Source: Capitella teleta (lineage: Eukaryota; Annelida; Polychaeta; Capitellidae). Taken from it: a stretch of DNA of 64,000 nucleotides. Position numbers and translations under genes: made by a program. Positions 34,904 to 47,400 of this stretch are shown piece by piece (the first letter of the stretch is position 1; each line of letters starts with the position of its first letter). The stretch is from contig KB304845.1 in NCBI GenBank assembly GCA_000328365.1, positions 113,561 to 177,560 of the forward strand. The letters are read 5' to 3'. Under the pieces are notes generated by a model. It searched no databases, was not told the origin of the DNA, and worked only from the letters and a program-made list of their open reading frames with translations.

Positions 34904-35542
34904 TCATCTCCCTAATCGCTGACCGCCAGATGACCAAGATGATCCCCCCCTCCTCGGGGGTCCACTCGGGGGCTGCCCACCCCCATCGTCCATTGACCCT
35001 TGGAATGCTTGACCAGGGCGTCTCAGGACTGCCCCCGGGGACGCTTGACCACTGCTGTATTTCACCACAAAGAATAAGAGTCCAGCGAACAGGAGACCTC
35101 TGAATCCAATGAGCACCAGAGCCAGGAGGAAGCCGGCAGACGCAATTGGTTCAACCGCGTACGGCCCCAGGTGCCAACGCGGAACCCCAGCGTCTGCGAG
35201 GCGTTGGTTCATGGCGTCAAACATCGACACTTGACCCTGTCCCTGCTGCTGATATTGCTGCTCATCACCATGCTGTATTTGACCCTGCAAAAGATTGCAA
35301 GAAATTAGTCTCTCATTGATTCATCGAAGGTGATCACCAAAGAGGAAATATCAACAACAAAAATCCGCATAGCCGATATTCGAATATTACGTATTCGTAG
35401 ATACCCAGCCCTAGTATGGACGTATATCCGTCACCTGCCGTGGCCTCTGCTGGGCGTTCCCTGGCGCCCTCGGGCTCCCATCCTGGGATGCTCTTGCGTC
35501 ATCGTCCGGAACAATTTCGCCGCTGCTCAGGATTCGCACCAT
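34904..35542 (-). CDS. FAM241B: FAM241B-like small membrane protein
   Basis: Two exons (35542-35435 and 35284-34904, minus strand) give 162 residues (human FAM241B about 121). The N-terminus MVRILSSGEIVPDDDARAS matches the family start MVRILANGEIVQDDDPR. The core VSMFDAMNQRLADAGVPRWH LGPYAVEP matches the family block '..FNDLNRQL...G.P.WHLG..AVEP', followed by one hydrophobic segment. A Gly/Pro/Ser-rich C-terminal tail of about 45 residues is extra. In mammals the protein is a single-pass ER/endolysosomal protein with limited functional data. The first exon would be missed by a simple start-to-stop search, because without it the protein appears to begin at 35290. Confidence 0.9.
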
Positions 35543-35551
35543 TGTCCCTTG

Positions 35552-35559
35552 TGACGTCA
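35552..35559. promoter_or_regulatory. CRE/ATF palindrome at the FAM241B 5' end
   Basis: A perfect TGACGTCA lies 10 nt upstream of the FAM241B start codon. CREB/ATF sites are common in core promoters, so either transcription starts very close to the ATG or the site lies in the 5' leader. Confidence 0.5.
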
Positions 35560-38181
35560 CAGCTTAAGTGCTGACTGCGATGACTATTATGACTAAGCGG
35601 ACGACGTTCTATGCACAGCACAGCAATGCGAATGAATAACATCACCTGTTAACGTTATGATTTTGTTCTTCCGTACAAATAAGTGTTGAAGATATAATAT
35701 CATAACGCATCTCTCGTAAGATGATGTCGGAGGTTAGGAGAGTATTTTCACTTGCGTTTGGGACTGACGTCGCAATGGCGAAGGACAGTCAATGAACTCG
35801 CCATGGGCTATGACAGAACGGCTCAAGTTGTTGGTAATAACTTTGAGTATTATTCAGAGCTTGCCAAAAGTAGTCTAATCCACAATTTCAATCAAAGAAC
35901 ATGCTCTTCAATGGCACGGCGCCTCTCCGAGAAAGTGTTACAAAGTGTTACAAAACAGGTTGGAGCGTAAAAAATCCGCATAGAAAAGACACACGCCGGA
36001 GATACTTGTTATGGTTGGTTAGTCTAACATGTCATGCTGCTATTCCTATCATTTATATTCCAATTTCATCGACATTTATTCCGATTTATCTCAATCAATA
36101 GAATGCACCCAACAAACTGTGATATTTCCACAATTTATAATAGCGATGCGCTTTCATTTGCCTGACACCCAATCGCGTACACACGAGCGACCGGATGCGA
36201 CGAAGTGTAGGGCAAGATTACATAATTATAATTATTCATTAGCTGCAATGCTAGATGTAGTGCAACTTCACATCCCTTCATTTCGATCGGATGCCATTGA
36301 AGTGAGTGAACGCACAAAACAGCGGTCATGCATTCAGTCATCTCCTTTTGGAAGCAGTGCTATCGCAGAGGAAGACTCAAGCTTAAACTGATTCTTATTC
36401 TAATATTCTTCATATATGGTGTTTCTGACGTCACTCAATGGGGCTGCACGCACGGGGCCGATATTTGTTATTATTTCGGTCGGTGAGCAGACGAATTTAA
36501 ATGGTCGCAGAGGTAATCATAACGGTTAAAGTGCGTTATGACTAAGCGCTGTTCACATTATTAATACACACGGGTATCATATTATGTGCTACCGGGCCAT
36601 ATTTCCATCGGAATACTAGTATTCCATTGAAATTCCATTGAAATTTAGCTTGAATATAGAAAAGTTTAGTTTTCTGGGTGAGAATAACACGCATGAATCA
36701 TCAGAGAACGTCACGTGACTATCTTGGAGAACCATTTGAATGAAGCAAGACATTTTAAAAACTCTTTTGAGTTACTGGTTAATATTAAAATCGAGGCCAT
36801 TCTTTACCTTTCATGTTCGGTTCCGTGGTGATTAAATTCTGCTGTTAAAATAATAAGCAAATTGTGTAATTTTTTTCAAGGATGACGAAAACGCAAGTCA
36901 CATATTCTGAAAAAGAATTGTTTTTATTATAATCACCTTCTGAATGGATTAACAGATATCAGCAGATCGTTTCTCTATGGTTGAACAAACAAAATATGAA
37001 CTGAGGTACGCATTTATTCTCTGTTCTCTGAGTTTCAGAGAAATAAACCAAATACATATATAAAAAAAAAAAATCACAAATATTTACAAACTTCAACTGG
37101 AGAAAAGAGTAAAGCGTTGAATGAAACGCGCTATAATGATATGAAGCTGTGTCGTTAGGCGTCTTAAAGACCAAGAAAAAATAAGAGTATTATGTACATT
37201 TGAATAATTTACACATTTCTGAGGGTTTATGTACAAAGACGTTTTCTCTCTAAGTACTGTTTAAGTACAGCGGGTAAAAAAATATAAGTGATTGTCTAAA
37301 AAAAAAAAAAAACAATTAAAAGCATATCATGAGGAAAAAAAAAATAATGCATAGATTTAAACCAAAATGGAATTTGCATATTTTGCATAATAATTATATA
37401 CAAACAAAAAAAGAGAGACTAGATATAGTAGAAAATAGATAATAAATTTAACTTTTCCCTAATTTGAATTTTTTTATAAATTTTTTTTTAATTAAACCCG
37501 AACGAAGCAGTCACAATTGCGAATGCAGGAATAAAACAAAGATGTATTCAGACATAAAATTATAAAGTTTACCACTTTTCAAAGACAAGAATAAAACAAT
37601 AAAACAAAAAACCCTGTTGACAACTGAAAATATTGAAAAACATCGAAGCCGTGATTATCAGAAGCTTAGTAAAAAATATTTATGACACTTTTTGTTGTTT
37701 ACTCTGATAACGAAAAAAAAAAAATGGAAGAAAAAAAAACAAAGCGACATATTGCTTCAAACGAATGAAGTAAAATCCGACTTATTGCTGTGAAGAGAAA
37801 AAATACAAAAATAAAAAATGTACAAAATAAATATAAGAATTCCTCTGTTTGGTTGTGTGATGTGTTTGGAGCACCGTTCTGAATTAATTATTGATTTAAT
37901 TAATTAAATAATGATTTAATTAATTAATTAATAGAGAGGGATCAAGGGTAAGGGATGGAGGGGGGGGGCAGTGCTAGGAAACAGAGAAAAGAAGACATAT
38001 TGCAGCAAGGAATGAAAGAGAGATCACCATGGAGACCATTAGCAACAGGGTTGCCATGGAGACGGTTAGCAACAGAGCAGAAGAGAACAAAATAATATCA
38101 CAAAACGTAGAAGCGTGCTTCTTTTCAGATCGTTGCGTCTGCAGTTTGTTGACGGGGCATTCGGTTTGATTTAATACTCGT
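35560..38181. other. Spacer between FAM241B and the Eph receptor 3' end
   Basis: AT-rich, without a recognisable protein frame. The right part should be the Eph 3' untranslated region; candidate minus-strand AATAAA signals lie at 37018-37013 and 36928-36923. A TTAATTAA repeat lies at 37888-37934. A CRE-like TGACGTCA lies at 36427-36434. Confidence 0.45.
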
Positions 38182-38452
38182 TTACACCATGAATCCATGT
38201 GAGACCTGAGCCCCATACAGCTGAGCGCGCAGGGTCTGCACTGAGTTCATGATCTTCTTCTGGTGGCCCACCAGTGTGATTCCCAGCTCCAGGAGGTCAG
38301 CCAGGGTCAATTGCGCTACTTGCTCCATGCCCTGGAAGCCAGCATGCACAAACACTTCGGTGTAGCGATCCATCTTGATGCTCTGCAGCCATTCCTCAAG
38401 GCTCGAGTAATTCGTCAGATCAGGAAGATTCGGATCCAGCAGCTGGTGAGGT
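38182..38452 (-). other. Eph SAM domain exon
   Basis: The exon encodes a sterile alpha motif: [20 protein letters not shown], then [20 protein letters not shown], the standard Eph SAM signature. It ends QVSHGFMV followed by TAA at 38184-38182. Confidence 0.95.
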
Positions 38453-41400
38453 CTGAAAATGACAACTGAAGCTCCGTTTAACCTTTGAACCGTGTTGACC
38501 TACTTTGGTTTTGCTATTTTGCGTAGTAACTCGGGCGCACGAATGAGCTTATCTAGCGTTTTCACGATGGCGTTGAACTTGGGTCTGTGCGATCGCTCCT
38601 TCTGCCAGCAATCTAACATCAGCTGATAAATCGCTTCGGGGCAATCCTGTTTTGGAAGGTAAGACAAAACGACCGCAGGACCACTGTGCACTGACCATCG
38701 GAGGGGGCAGGCGGAAGCCTCGGTCGACCGCCTTGATGACGTCCTGATTCGACCAGTTCCAGTAGGGTCGAGGCGGACGTGAACTTGCGGTACGCGATCG
38801 CTTCAGGGGCCGTCCACCTGACAGGGATCTTGCCTCCCTGGAAGTCAAAGGGCGTCAGAGAGAGGGAGGGGGAAGGGGGGGGGGGGCCTACCTTTGTGGT
38901 GTACGCTCCGTCTGTGTCGTCGCACTCCATTTCACGACTCAAACCGAAATCGGCGACTTTACAAACAAAACTTTCGTTAACGAGAATATTGCGAGCAGCC
39001 AAGTCCTGATTGTAAGGGAAAGTGTTATGATCGGTGAGGGGTTAAAGGAGTATTAGAGTATTACCCTGTGAACATATCCCATTTCTGATAAATATCGCAT
39101 ACCAGATGCAATGCCACGCAACATGCCAACCAGCTGAATAATGGTGAATTTACCATCGTTTGTCTGTAAAAGTAAATTTATGTAATAAAGTCGATAAAAT
39201 TAGGAAAAAACGTACGCGCAAGAACGAATCAAGGGATCCGTTTTCCATGTACTCAATTATGATCATGATGGGGTTATTTTTGGTCACGACACCCTCCAGG
39301 TAGATGACGTTGGGGTCATCGAACTGACCCATGATGCTGGCCTCAGTCAAGAAATCCAAACGGTTTTTGTCCGAAGCTCCAGCTTTGAGGGTCTTGATGG
39401 CTACGGTCAGTTCTCCCTTGCCAGGGACACGCAAGGACCCTTTGCAGACGTCTCCAAATTCGCCTAACAAAAAAAAATAAAATAAACGCAATAATTGAAT
39501 CTTTCCGCTTACCTCCTCCTATGACGGATTCGATTCGAATGCACGATGCGTCAATTTCTTTTGTGAATTCCCGAACGGCTTGATTGGGGTCTTCGTACGT
39601 GTGAGGGTCAATATACGTCTTGACCCCTCCGATTGGAGTAAACAGGGGGACTGAAAAAGTACACATGAACATGAAAATTCACAAAAAAATAAATACAAAA
39701 AAAAAATCTCAAATTCTTCAATTCAAGATTTTCTTATATTTTTAATTTTCGCTCACAAAAGTATACCCACAGGACGCACAATAGTACGTGGCCACAACAG
39801 ACAAAACGATACATTAAAAAGTAACAACTACACGCCCGTTTGTAAGAGTAAAAACCGCTCCCAAAAAGCCGTTAATGCACTTACTTCCTCCGTTCACCAC
39901 CAGGGCACCATCGAGCACGTGGGGACATTGCACTGTTAACGGAAAAAGCGCAAAAAATGCATGCAGCACATGGAAAAGACAAAACAGCACTCACTGTTGC
40001 TGTACTGCAAAGTGTCACAGTCACTGATGTTCTTCTCATTGCACGACCGATGGTTGCTGCAAAAAAAAATAAAAATAAAAATAAATTAAAATTGAGCCGC
40101 ATGAAAGATCCTGTTGCGGAGAGAAGCCTGGCACCCAGGAAGCCGAAAGTTATGTAACAGCCAATATTCAGTTTTGGTCGTAGAACGACAAAGCCGGAAA
40201 CGATCGAGTAGATAGTTCATTGGAAAGGAACGACTAAATGTACAGCTCTCGGATTTATAATCACTATAGTAGCATGAAAACTTGAAGAGATTCTGCCAGA
40301 AAAAAAAAAAAAAAAAAGAAGTTCAAATTCAGCATTCATGTACAAGCGAGCAATCCTAATGAAGCTATTTCGGCAGATAACAAAGAAGAAATAAAATTCT
40401 GCCTTTTCCAATACCTCATGTAAATTATTCTCGGCCTATTATTGAACAGAATTCCATCTTTTCTGCAAAACCACACAATATTCCACAGTCCAAAAAAATG
40501 ATTTTAATTTAACAGATAAATTAAGGATAATTACCGATTGAGGAAAATGACCACCATGATGATGACGATGACCATGCAGACGACCACCGCCACCGCTGAC
40601 CCTGCGATGATGCCCACCGGACTGTCCGAACTCTTCCCCACTTTTTCAATCCGTCCGGGTGACGCTCTGGACGAAAGNNNNNNNNNNNNNNNNNNNNNNN
40701 NNNNNNNNNNNNNNNNNNNNNNNNNNNTGTTGAATATTATTTATTTAATAATTCACAGGACGCAAGGTCACTTTGCGTGCGAGTTNTGAGAAAAGTAACG
40801 CGATACGCCATTCGACATCTAAACACATTCATGTTGTGAAATAAAGAACAGCAACGTCTGTGCATACATAAACAATAAACATGGATGTTTACACTCAGTC
40901 ATGAATTATTATAAACAACATTATCCATGACACTCACAACTACAGAAACGTCAAACTCATTCTTTTATCCTCGTCTTAAAAATAAGAATAAAATGAAGCG
41001 TTTCGCGACCACGCAAGTAGCCAGCCAGCTGTTATTTCAATTTGCAATCATTTTCATGCATAATCCAAAAACACATTACAACAGAGAAAAGATTTCGATG
41101 TCAGATGCAATTAAGGAGGTGCAGTACAGGTGTTTTTCGTATCAATTTAATCACCAATTATCACACAACAATACAAACAGGTTATGCAGTCGAATTCAAC
41201 GCATTCAGTTATGTAATTTTTGTTAAGCGTCGAGCGACAGGCGACACTCGGCGACACGTGTTAGAGAGAACGAAAGATAAAAAGGCTCGATTACTCCGCC
41301 GCGTGTAATAGAGTGATTATCTCGAGGTGAATAATAATTAATAACCTTGGGTGGTGTGTGTGTGTGGGTAATTAGTAAGAATATTGAGGATTTCCCGCGC

Positions 41401-44400
41401 TGAGTCAATTAAACAAAGGAATCTTACGTAATCATGTAAAAGCACACACAGCGTCGATATTAACAATTACACTCTAAACCGTAACCATAGCAACCAGATA
41501 AAATTTCATCCACAACTTCTTTCGCCCAACAGCTCGGGGCGCGCGTCGAACACACCAGCCGCTTAATTAAGATAATTACAGAGTAATCGTCGCCTGCCGT
41601 GGGGGCATATGTCTGCAGGTAATTATCATAATTTATGCGTACCTGGAAGTGGTACTGTGTCTGCGGCGTCAATCCGCTCAGCGTTAGATTCAAGCGGTTT
41701 CCCACGTCGACCGCCGACGAGTTTTCGTTCAGTTCATGAACCGAATATCGCACTTCGTACAGTACAATGACCACGCCCGGTTCCTTCAGCGGAGGCGACC
41801 AGCCCAGGGTTATGTAATTCACCCCCACACTGACCACTCGGACCTCGGTGACCACGGCGGGGACTGCAAAGAGAAGAGACATGCTTCAGGCTGATTCCAA
41901 CATGATTTATTATCGCTGGAAGCAAACGAAAACTTCATAAATAAATAAAGATATAATCATGTGTGCATGGCGACGTGTGCCCGCGGGTTGTTGCAGGAAC
42001 GAAAAGTCACATTGCTGAGCAATCTAAGGCTTCCCTCGCACGCGAAATGAACATCACCCCCCCCCCCCCTTCCCCTGTACATAATGTAGTAACGGGTGGC
42101 CCCCTGTGTTGGAGGTTGAAAAAGAATAAATGCAATTACGAGTGCGTGATTCGAGCAAATTACGGCGTTAAAACGAACACCATCTGCGATTCAAAAATCG
42201 CGCAGATGAAAAAAAGTGCAGATAATGACCGCTAGAGGTCGCTCTCCGATTTATTGATGACAGAATTCTCGCTGTGCATATTTATAAAAAAAAATCCTTA
42301 TCGCAAACATCTTCATTTTCACACCAAAGTTGACAACACTGCAGGCGAAAAAGGAGAAAAATTATCTCCTGAGTGAAATTTTCAACCAGGAAAAAAAAAA
42401 AAAACTAGAAAAAAAAAAAAAAAAATCTGCCACAAGGAGAATAATTTCGATGACATTTCGCTTGTTGCGTAAGCCAATGGGAATGGGAGGACTTCATGTT
42501 GCATGCCTCCAGGCTCAGCGCGCATGCGCAAAGGAAACGCCTCACAACATGGCCATGAATTTCACGAAATATTGTGATTTTGTTACAATAACGAAAAGCT
42601 TCATCAATTTGATATCATCTTGACTTCGCGAGTTACATCTACCAGATGGCGGCGTCTTTGATCTTGCTTATCCTTAGTGAACGGCGTATCCTCCAGGTTA
42701 CTATGGCAACTACGTACTTATGGAAAAAATCCCGAAACGCGTTAACTTGAGCGACATAATAAATTAATTAACCGAACATTTACAAAGAAAATTCGCAAAG
42801 TGAAGTGAAATTCGCGAATGTACTCACTGGCTGCCTCCGTGGTGACCTCGACGAACGAGTTCACAGTACTGCCGCTCTGTTTACTGACTCCATTTTCCGC
42901 GTAGACATACAGCTTATACCGGGTGTCCGGTGTAAGTCCGCTGATGCTGATGCTGAATTAATTAATACGATAATTAACGAATAATTAAGCCAATGAGCGA
43001 TCGAACGAACCGTGTGCTGTTGAAGCCTGTCTTACTCGGCTGGTACTTCACATTGGCGCCACACCCGCTGCACTCGACGCGGTAGTGAAGGTCCGCACGT
43101 CCACCCAACTGGTCAGGCTGTGTCCACGACAAGTTCACCAGCGACTGGTCAAAGAAAGTGACCGATAGGTTGGACACCGCGGATGGTGGAGCTGTTTGGG
43201 GGAGAAACCATGGCGTTATTAGGAGAAGTACTGACCCCAAAAAGAACAGACATCAAAAAGCGATTAAAGGAGAACGCATACAATTCAAGCATCGTGGGCG
43301 CCCCGGGGGGTGGGGTTGCTATGCTGACCCCGTGAACTTTGTGAATTACAGAGGGGAAACATTGAGGAAATGACCCTGACCAAGAAAGAAATGCATTTTA
43401 TAATCATGCGTTGTTGGATGGCTAATAGCATTTCCTCGCGTGCAGGTTCAACACCTGTTGTTTGAATTGATGATTAATCTCCGGACAATAAAACCATCAC
43501 AGACATCGTCATAAAACTTGCAATTTTGGTCTCGGCCGATCGTAAAACCAAATATTTCGCGAGTTGCTGATGAATATTTTTTTCTTTTCTTCTCCTGGTC
43601 GTGAAATCACTCACAAACGATGCGGCGAAAAGCACTCGAATACACTTAATTGAAAGACATCGGTGAATAAAATACACCACTCAACCGAATGATTGATAGC
43701 CACAATAAGAACTTCTGACTTTCCCCAAAAAAAAAAATGAAAAGAAAAAAAAAAAAAAAAAAAAAAGAAGTTAAGAAAAAAATGAGCAACTTGACACATA
43801 GTACGTGCTAATACATCTGCAACCGGAAATATAATATATATTTTTTCCCTAAGAAAAAATCCCCCCAAAAATAAACAAATCAACAAATTGAATTTTTAAT
43901 TCAAGAGGAAGAACCAACTAATGGCAACTGATGACAACTCGAGAGATGCGTAACTTATGATCACGATGACTGATCAAGGAGAACGTAAACAGTTGCCAAG
44001 GTAACCGCGCCCATGACGACAAATTTAGTACATCACAATTAGGACTTGAAAATAGCAAGAAGTGACATCTTAACAGCATTTAAGCAAGGCTGCATCACGC
44101 ACAAGCTGGCATTCACTCGCCAGATATCGGGTGGTACGAAAATAAAAGATGCGCCACTCACTTGAACAGGGCATGGCTTTGTCATCGGAGGCACTCCTGT
44201 AGTAGCCGGTGAGGCACTCACACTCGACGGCGCCTTCCTCGGGGGCCTCGCTAAACGCAGGGCAACTACGGCAGGCATCGTCCCCAGTGCGCCATTTGTA
44301 CGTGGATACCGGACAAGCTGGAAAAAAAAGTAGAATAAAAACATCAAAATTTATTTCAACTTTGGAATAAATAAAAACGCATGCGCAGAAACAGAGAAAT

Positions 44401-47400
44401 AATTGTGTTTAAACGTCGAATTATGGGCACATTAATTTCTAAACGAATACAAACAGTGAAATAAATGATAAAACATAGACATAACATCCGAAAATAGATC
44501 GCACGCACGTGTTATGCAGACGAAAACACGTTTCACGGATGTTATGAATTAACTCGCGATCGTTTACAGACGCCAAAAATTACACTTGTATCGAAGCGAT
44601 TCAGACGATGAGTGCCAGAACCGCGAGTAGAGAACAACTTGAGCATCTTGTTACAAGAGGCGCTTGTTCAATGTTTGATCAGAGGCGATGTGGCCCAATC
44701 GAAACAACTTGTTCACGCATTCCGAGAGCGAGATAAGGAACCGTTCGTGATGATTGAAGGTTTTTCGATTGATCGCGGGTACGTGTCGACTTTTTGATGG
44801 AAAATGAGTGACGCAAGTCGATTAATCACCCTGATCATGAATTATATAAACCGAAACAGCGCTAATTATGCGTGCATAATTTAAAACGCCGCCATGGATT
44901 GGGTGTGTCTTTTATTAGCAACACGCAATACATAAGAACCACGTGACAACAGCCAGCCAATCAGCACGTTTCCCGCCAAACTTCCCTTTCCGCCGTCGTA
45001 AAAACAACCGGCCGTTTCGCCAACAAAACCGGCACTAGGGGGTCAGCAGAAATGGAATTTTGTCCTGTTTGCTCACCGACCACATCTATTCTGGAAATAA
45101 TTTCCTTTCGCGGGAAACTCATTTCCGCGGGCAAAGCCAGTCAAGCGTGAATGAACAATGGGCATTAACAAAGGCCCCGAAATGACCAACATACGCTTTT
45201 TATGTACACGCCAGCTGCACATACGCAACAATGGGAAATACACATTCAATACGGCTCCGGAAACATTTGTTTTGGAGTGACCCTACATAAATTAGCGCTG
45301 TGGTACAATCAATTCCGGGAAATTCGAAACCGAAGCAACACGGGAATGAAAAATGAATATCTCTCTCGCCGCTTGCATCGACACGAAATCGCCGCTCATG
45401 AAAACACGCGCAAAAGTTACACTGAATAGATTTATGGGCTTCACGGTTGTAAAATTATTAATTTAACAGATCCGAAGCTGACAGCAGCCAATAAATCGCT
45501 TTTCGAAGAGAGCTTTCAGATTTACTTCAGTCGCTCGTGAGCTAAAATCAACAGCGAATCGTGAACTTTTGACCAGGAGGTCTAAGAGAGCCCATTAAAA
45601 AGTCGTTAGCTTATTGCTCCTTATTGAGTAATTCTCAAAACTTGCGAAATCAGAAGAAGAAAAATCCCGCGTATGTGAGAAACGCAAAAAAAAAAAAAAA
45701 AATAAATAAATAAATAAAAATACACGAAATAAGTTAAAATTTATCCTAACAAATACTTCATAGATTGTATAACAAATAAAACTTACATAATTTCGGAACA
45801 CCCTATAGCAGACAAAATATCGAATATCCATAGCTGCGTAAGATAATTCAGAGAACTAGAATAGGTCTTTGCGATTACAGGGCATTGAGTTAACATGAAA
45901 CAGGGCTCGGAATTCCCGCACAAGAGGTCTGACTGTAGCAACTGGGCGTCCGACCCCATAAATCTGTGCGCACATTGAAGCGCACTCTTTATCTCGCCCA
46001 AGCATCTCACCGACCGACAGACTGTTAAACTTCTCAAAGGCTTCGGACTCAGCAAAAGAGGTCATGACCCCTTGGCCCTGGATATGCTAATGAGGTCTAT
46101 GTCTGTGAAATCAATTCCACTCTTCAAGTTTTTGGTCAAACTCATAAATTTTCAAGAAAAATGGAGAGTGATGCATGATCCAGACGTACAAATACGGCAC
46201 GAGACTGGACGAGTACGGCACGGAGGCGCACGACTAGAGCTGGAACGATATGCCGGAATTTTCACGATATTCGGATAACTCGAAATCGGCTTCATCCGAT
46301 TACAAGCGTTGCATTACAATCGATGTTATCACGAAATGAGTAACCTCCAGGAGTCATTCGGAGTCACATCCTGATGTAAAAGATATCGCTGACTCAGCAC
46401 AACCGGAAAAACCACCCGAATCAATGTTATTCAACCGAGCGGCGAGGGGGCGAGGGGTGGGGAGGGATTAACCGTCCATTGCGGCCGCCCATCACACAAC
46501 ATTGTCCCGCGGATTAATCCCCCACAAATTCACCCCCCCCCCCCCCTCCCTCGGAAGAAAATTAAAACAAGCGAATGAGTCAGAGGGACCTGCCTTGGGC
46601 TGGGCATTCTCATTTTGCTAACTCCACGAATCAGATCAACGAACGACTCGCGGGACAACGGCTGAATCCAGACGACCGGATTAACTCCATGAGACCTAAA
46701 CTTACGGATTGCATTCATTTTCCGCGCACGGTCTCCAAGGGAACGGTTTCTATGACAATCGCGAATGACTTCCCTTCTCATCTTCCTCCCCTTTTCCTTT
46801 CTTAATGGCCGATTGGCGTGTTTGAGGGGAACATTCGAGAATAGCTCCGAGGCGGGCTGATCCGTGGAAATGCGACCCCGTCTACGAGATGCACCCTTCC
46901 CACCGATGGCAATCGAACCCCTTTCTTCGTCCCCCATTCACAGACCGCGGACCCATTTCCGGCGAGCGTGAGATTCTTGGCGGGAAACGGCGGCCATTTT
47001 TGTCGTCTGCGTTTCGCGCATAAATCCTGGGCCCGCGAGACAATCATAACAGATCAGAAGTTCTTCCCTTGGGACGCCTTGAAAAATGACTCCTTCTGAC
47101 GTCCCAACGCCCATAAAGGAATGCCGCCATCTTGCGTCGCTAGGGGGCGCTCATCACCGGAAGCAAAGGGCACTTCCGGTCAGCGTCCGACATGTTTTGT
47201 TGCGGCCGCAGAAGGAAGGGAAAACGGGGAGATCGATCGCGGAATTCCCTTTTTGTCACGGGTGACTGAGCAGGCTGCAAGTCCGAACAAGCGAGGAGCA
47301 TTCAGCATTCAGGGCTATTGTCCCGCAAACGGCGACGAACAGACGAGAGGGTTTTTTCCCCTCAAGGGTGAAATGGATTTTCCCCCTTTTCGCACACAAC

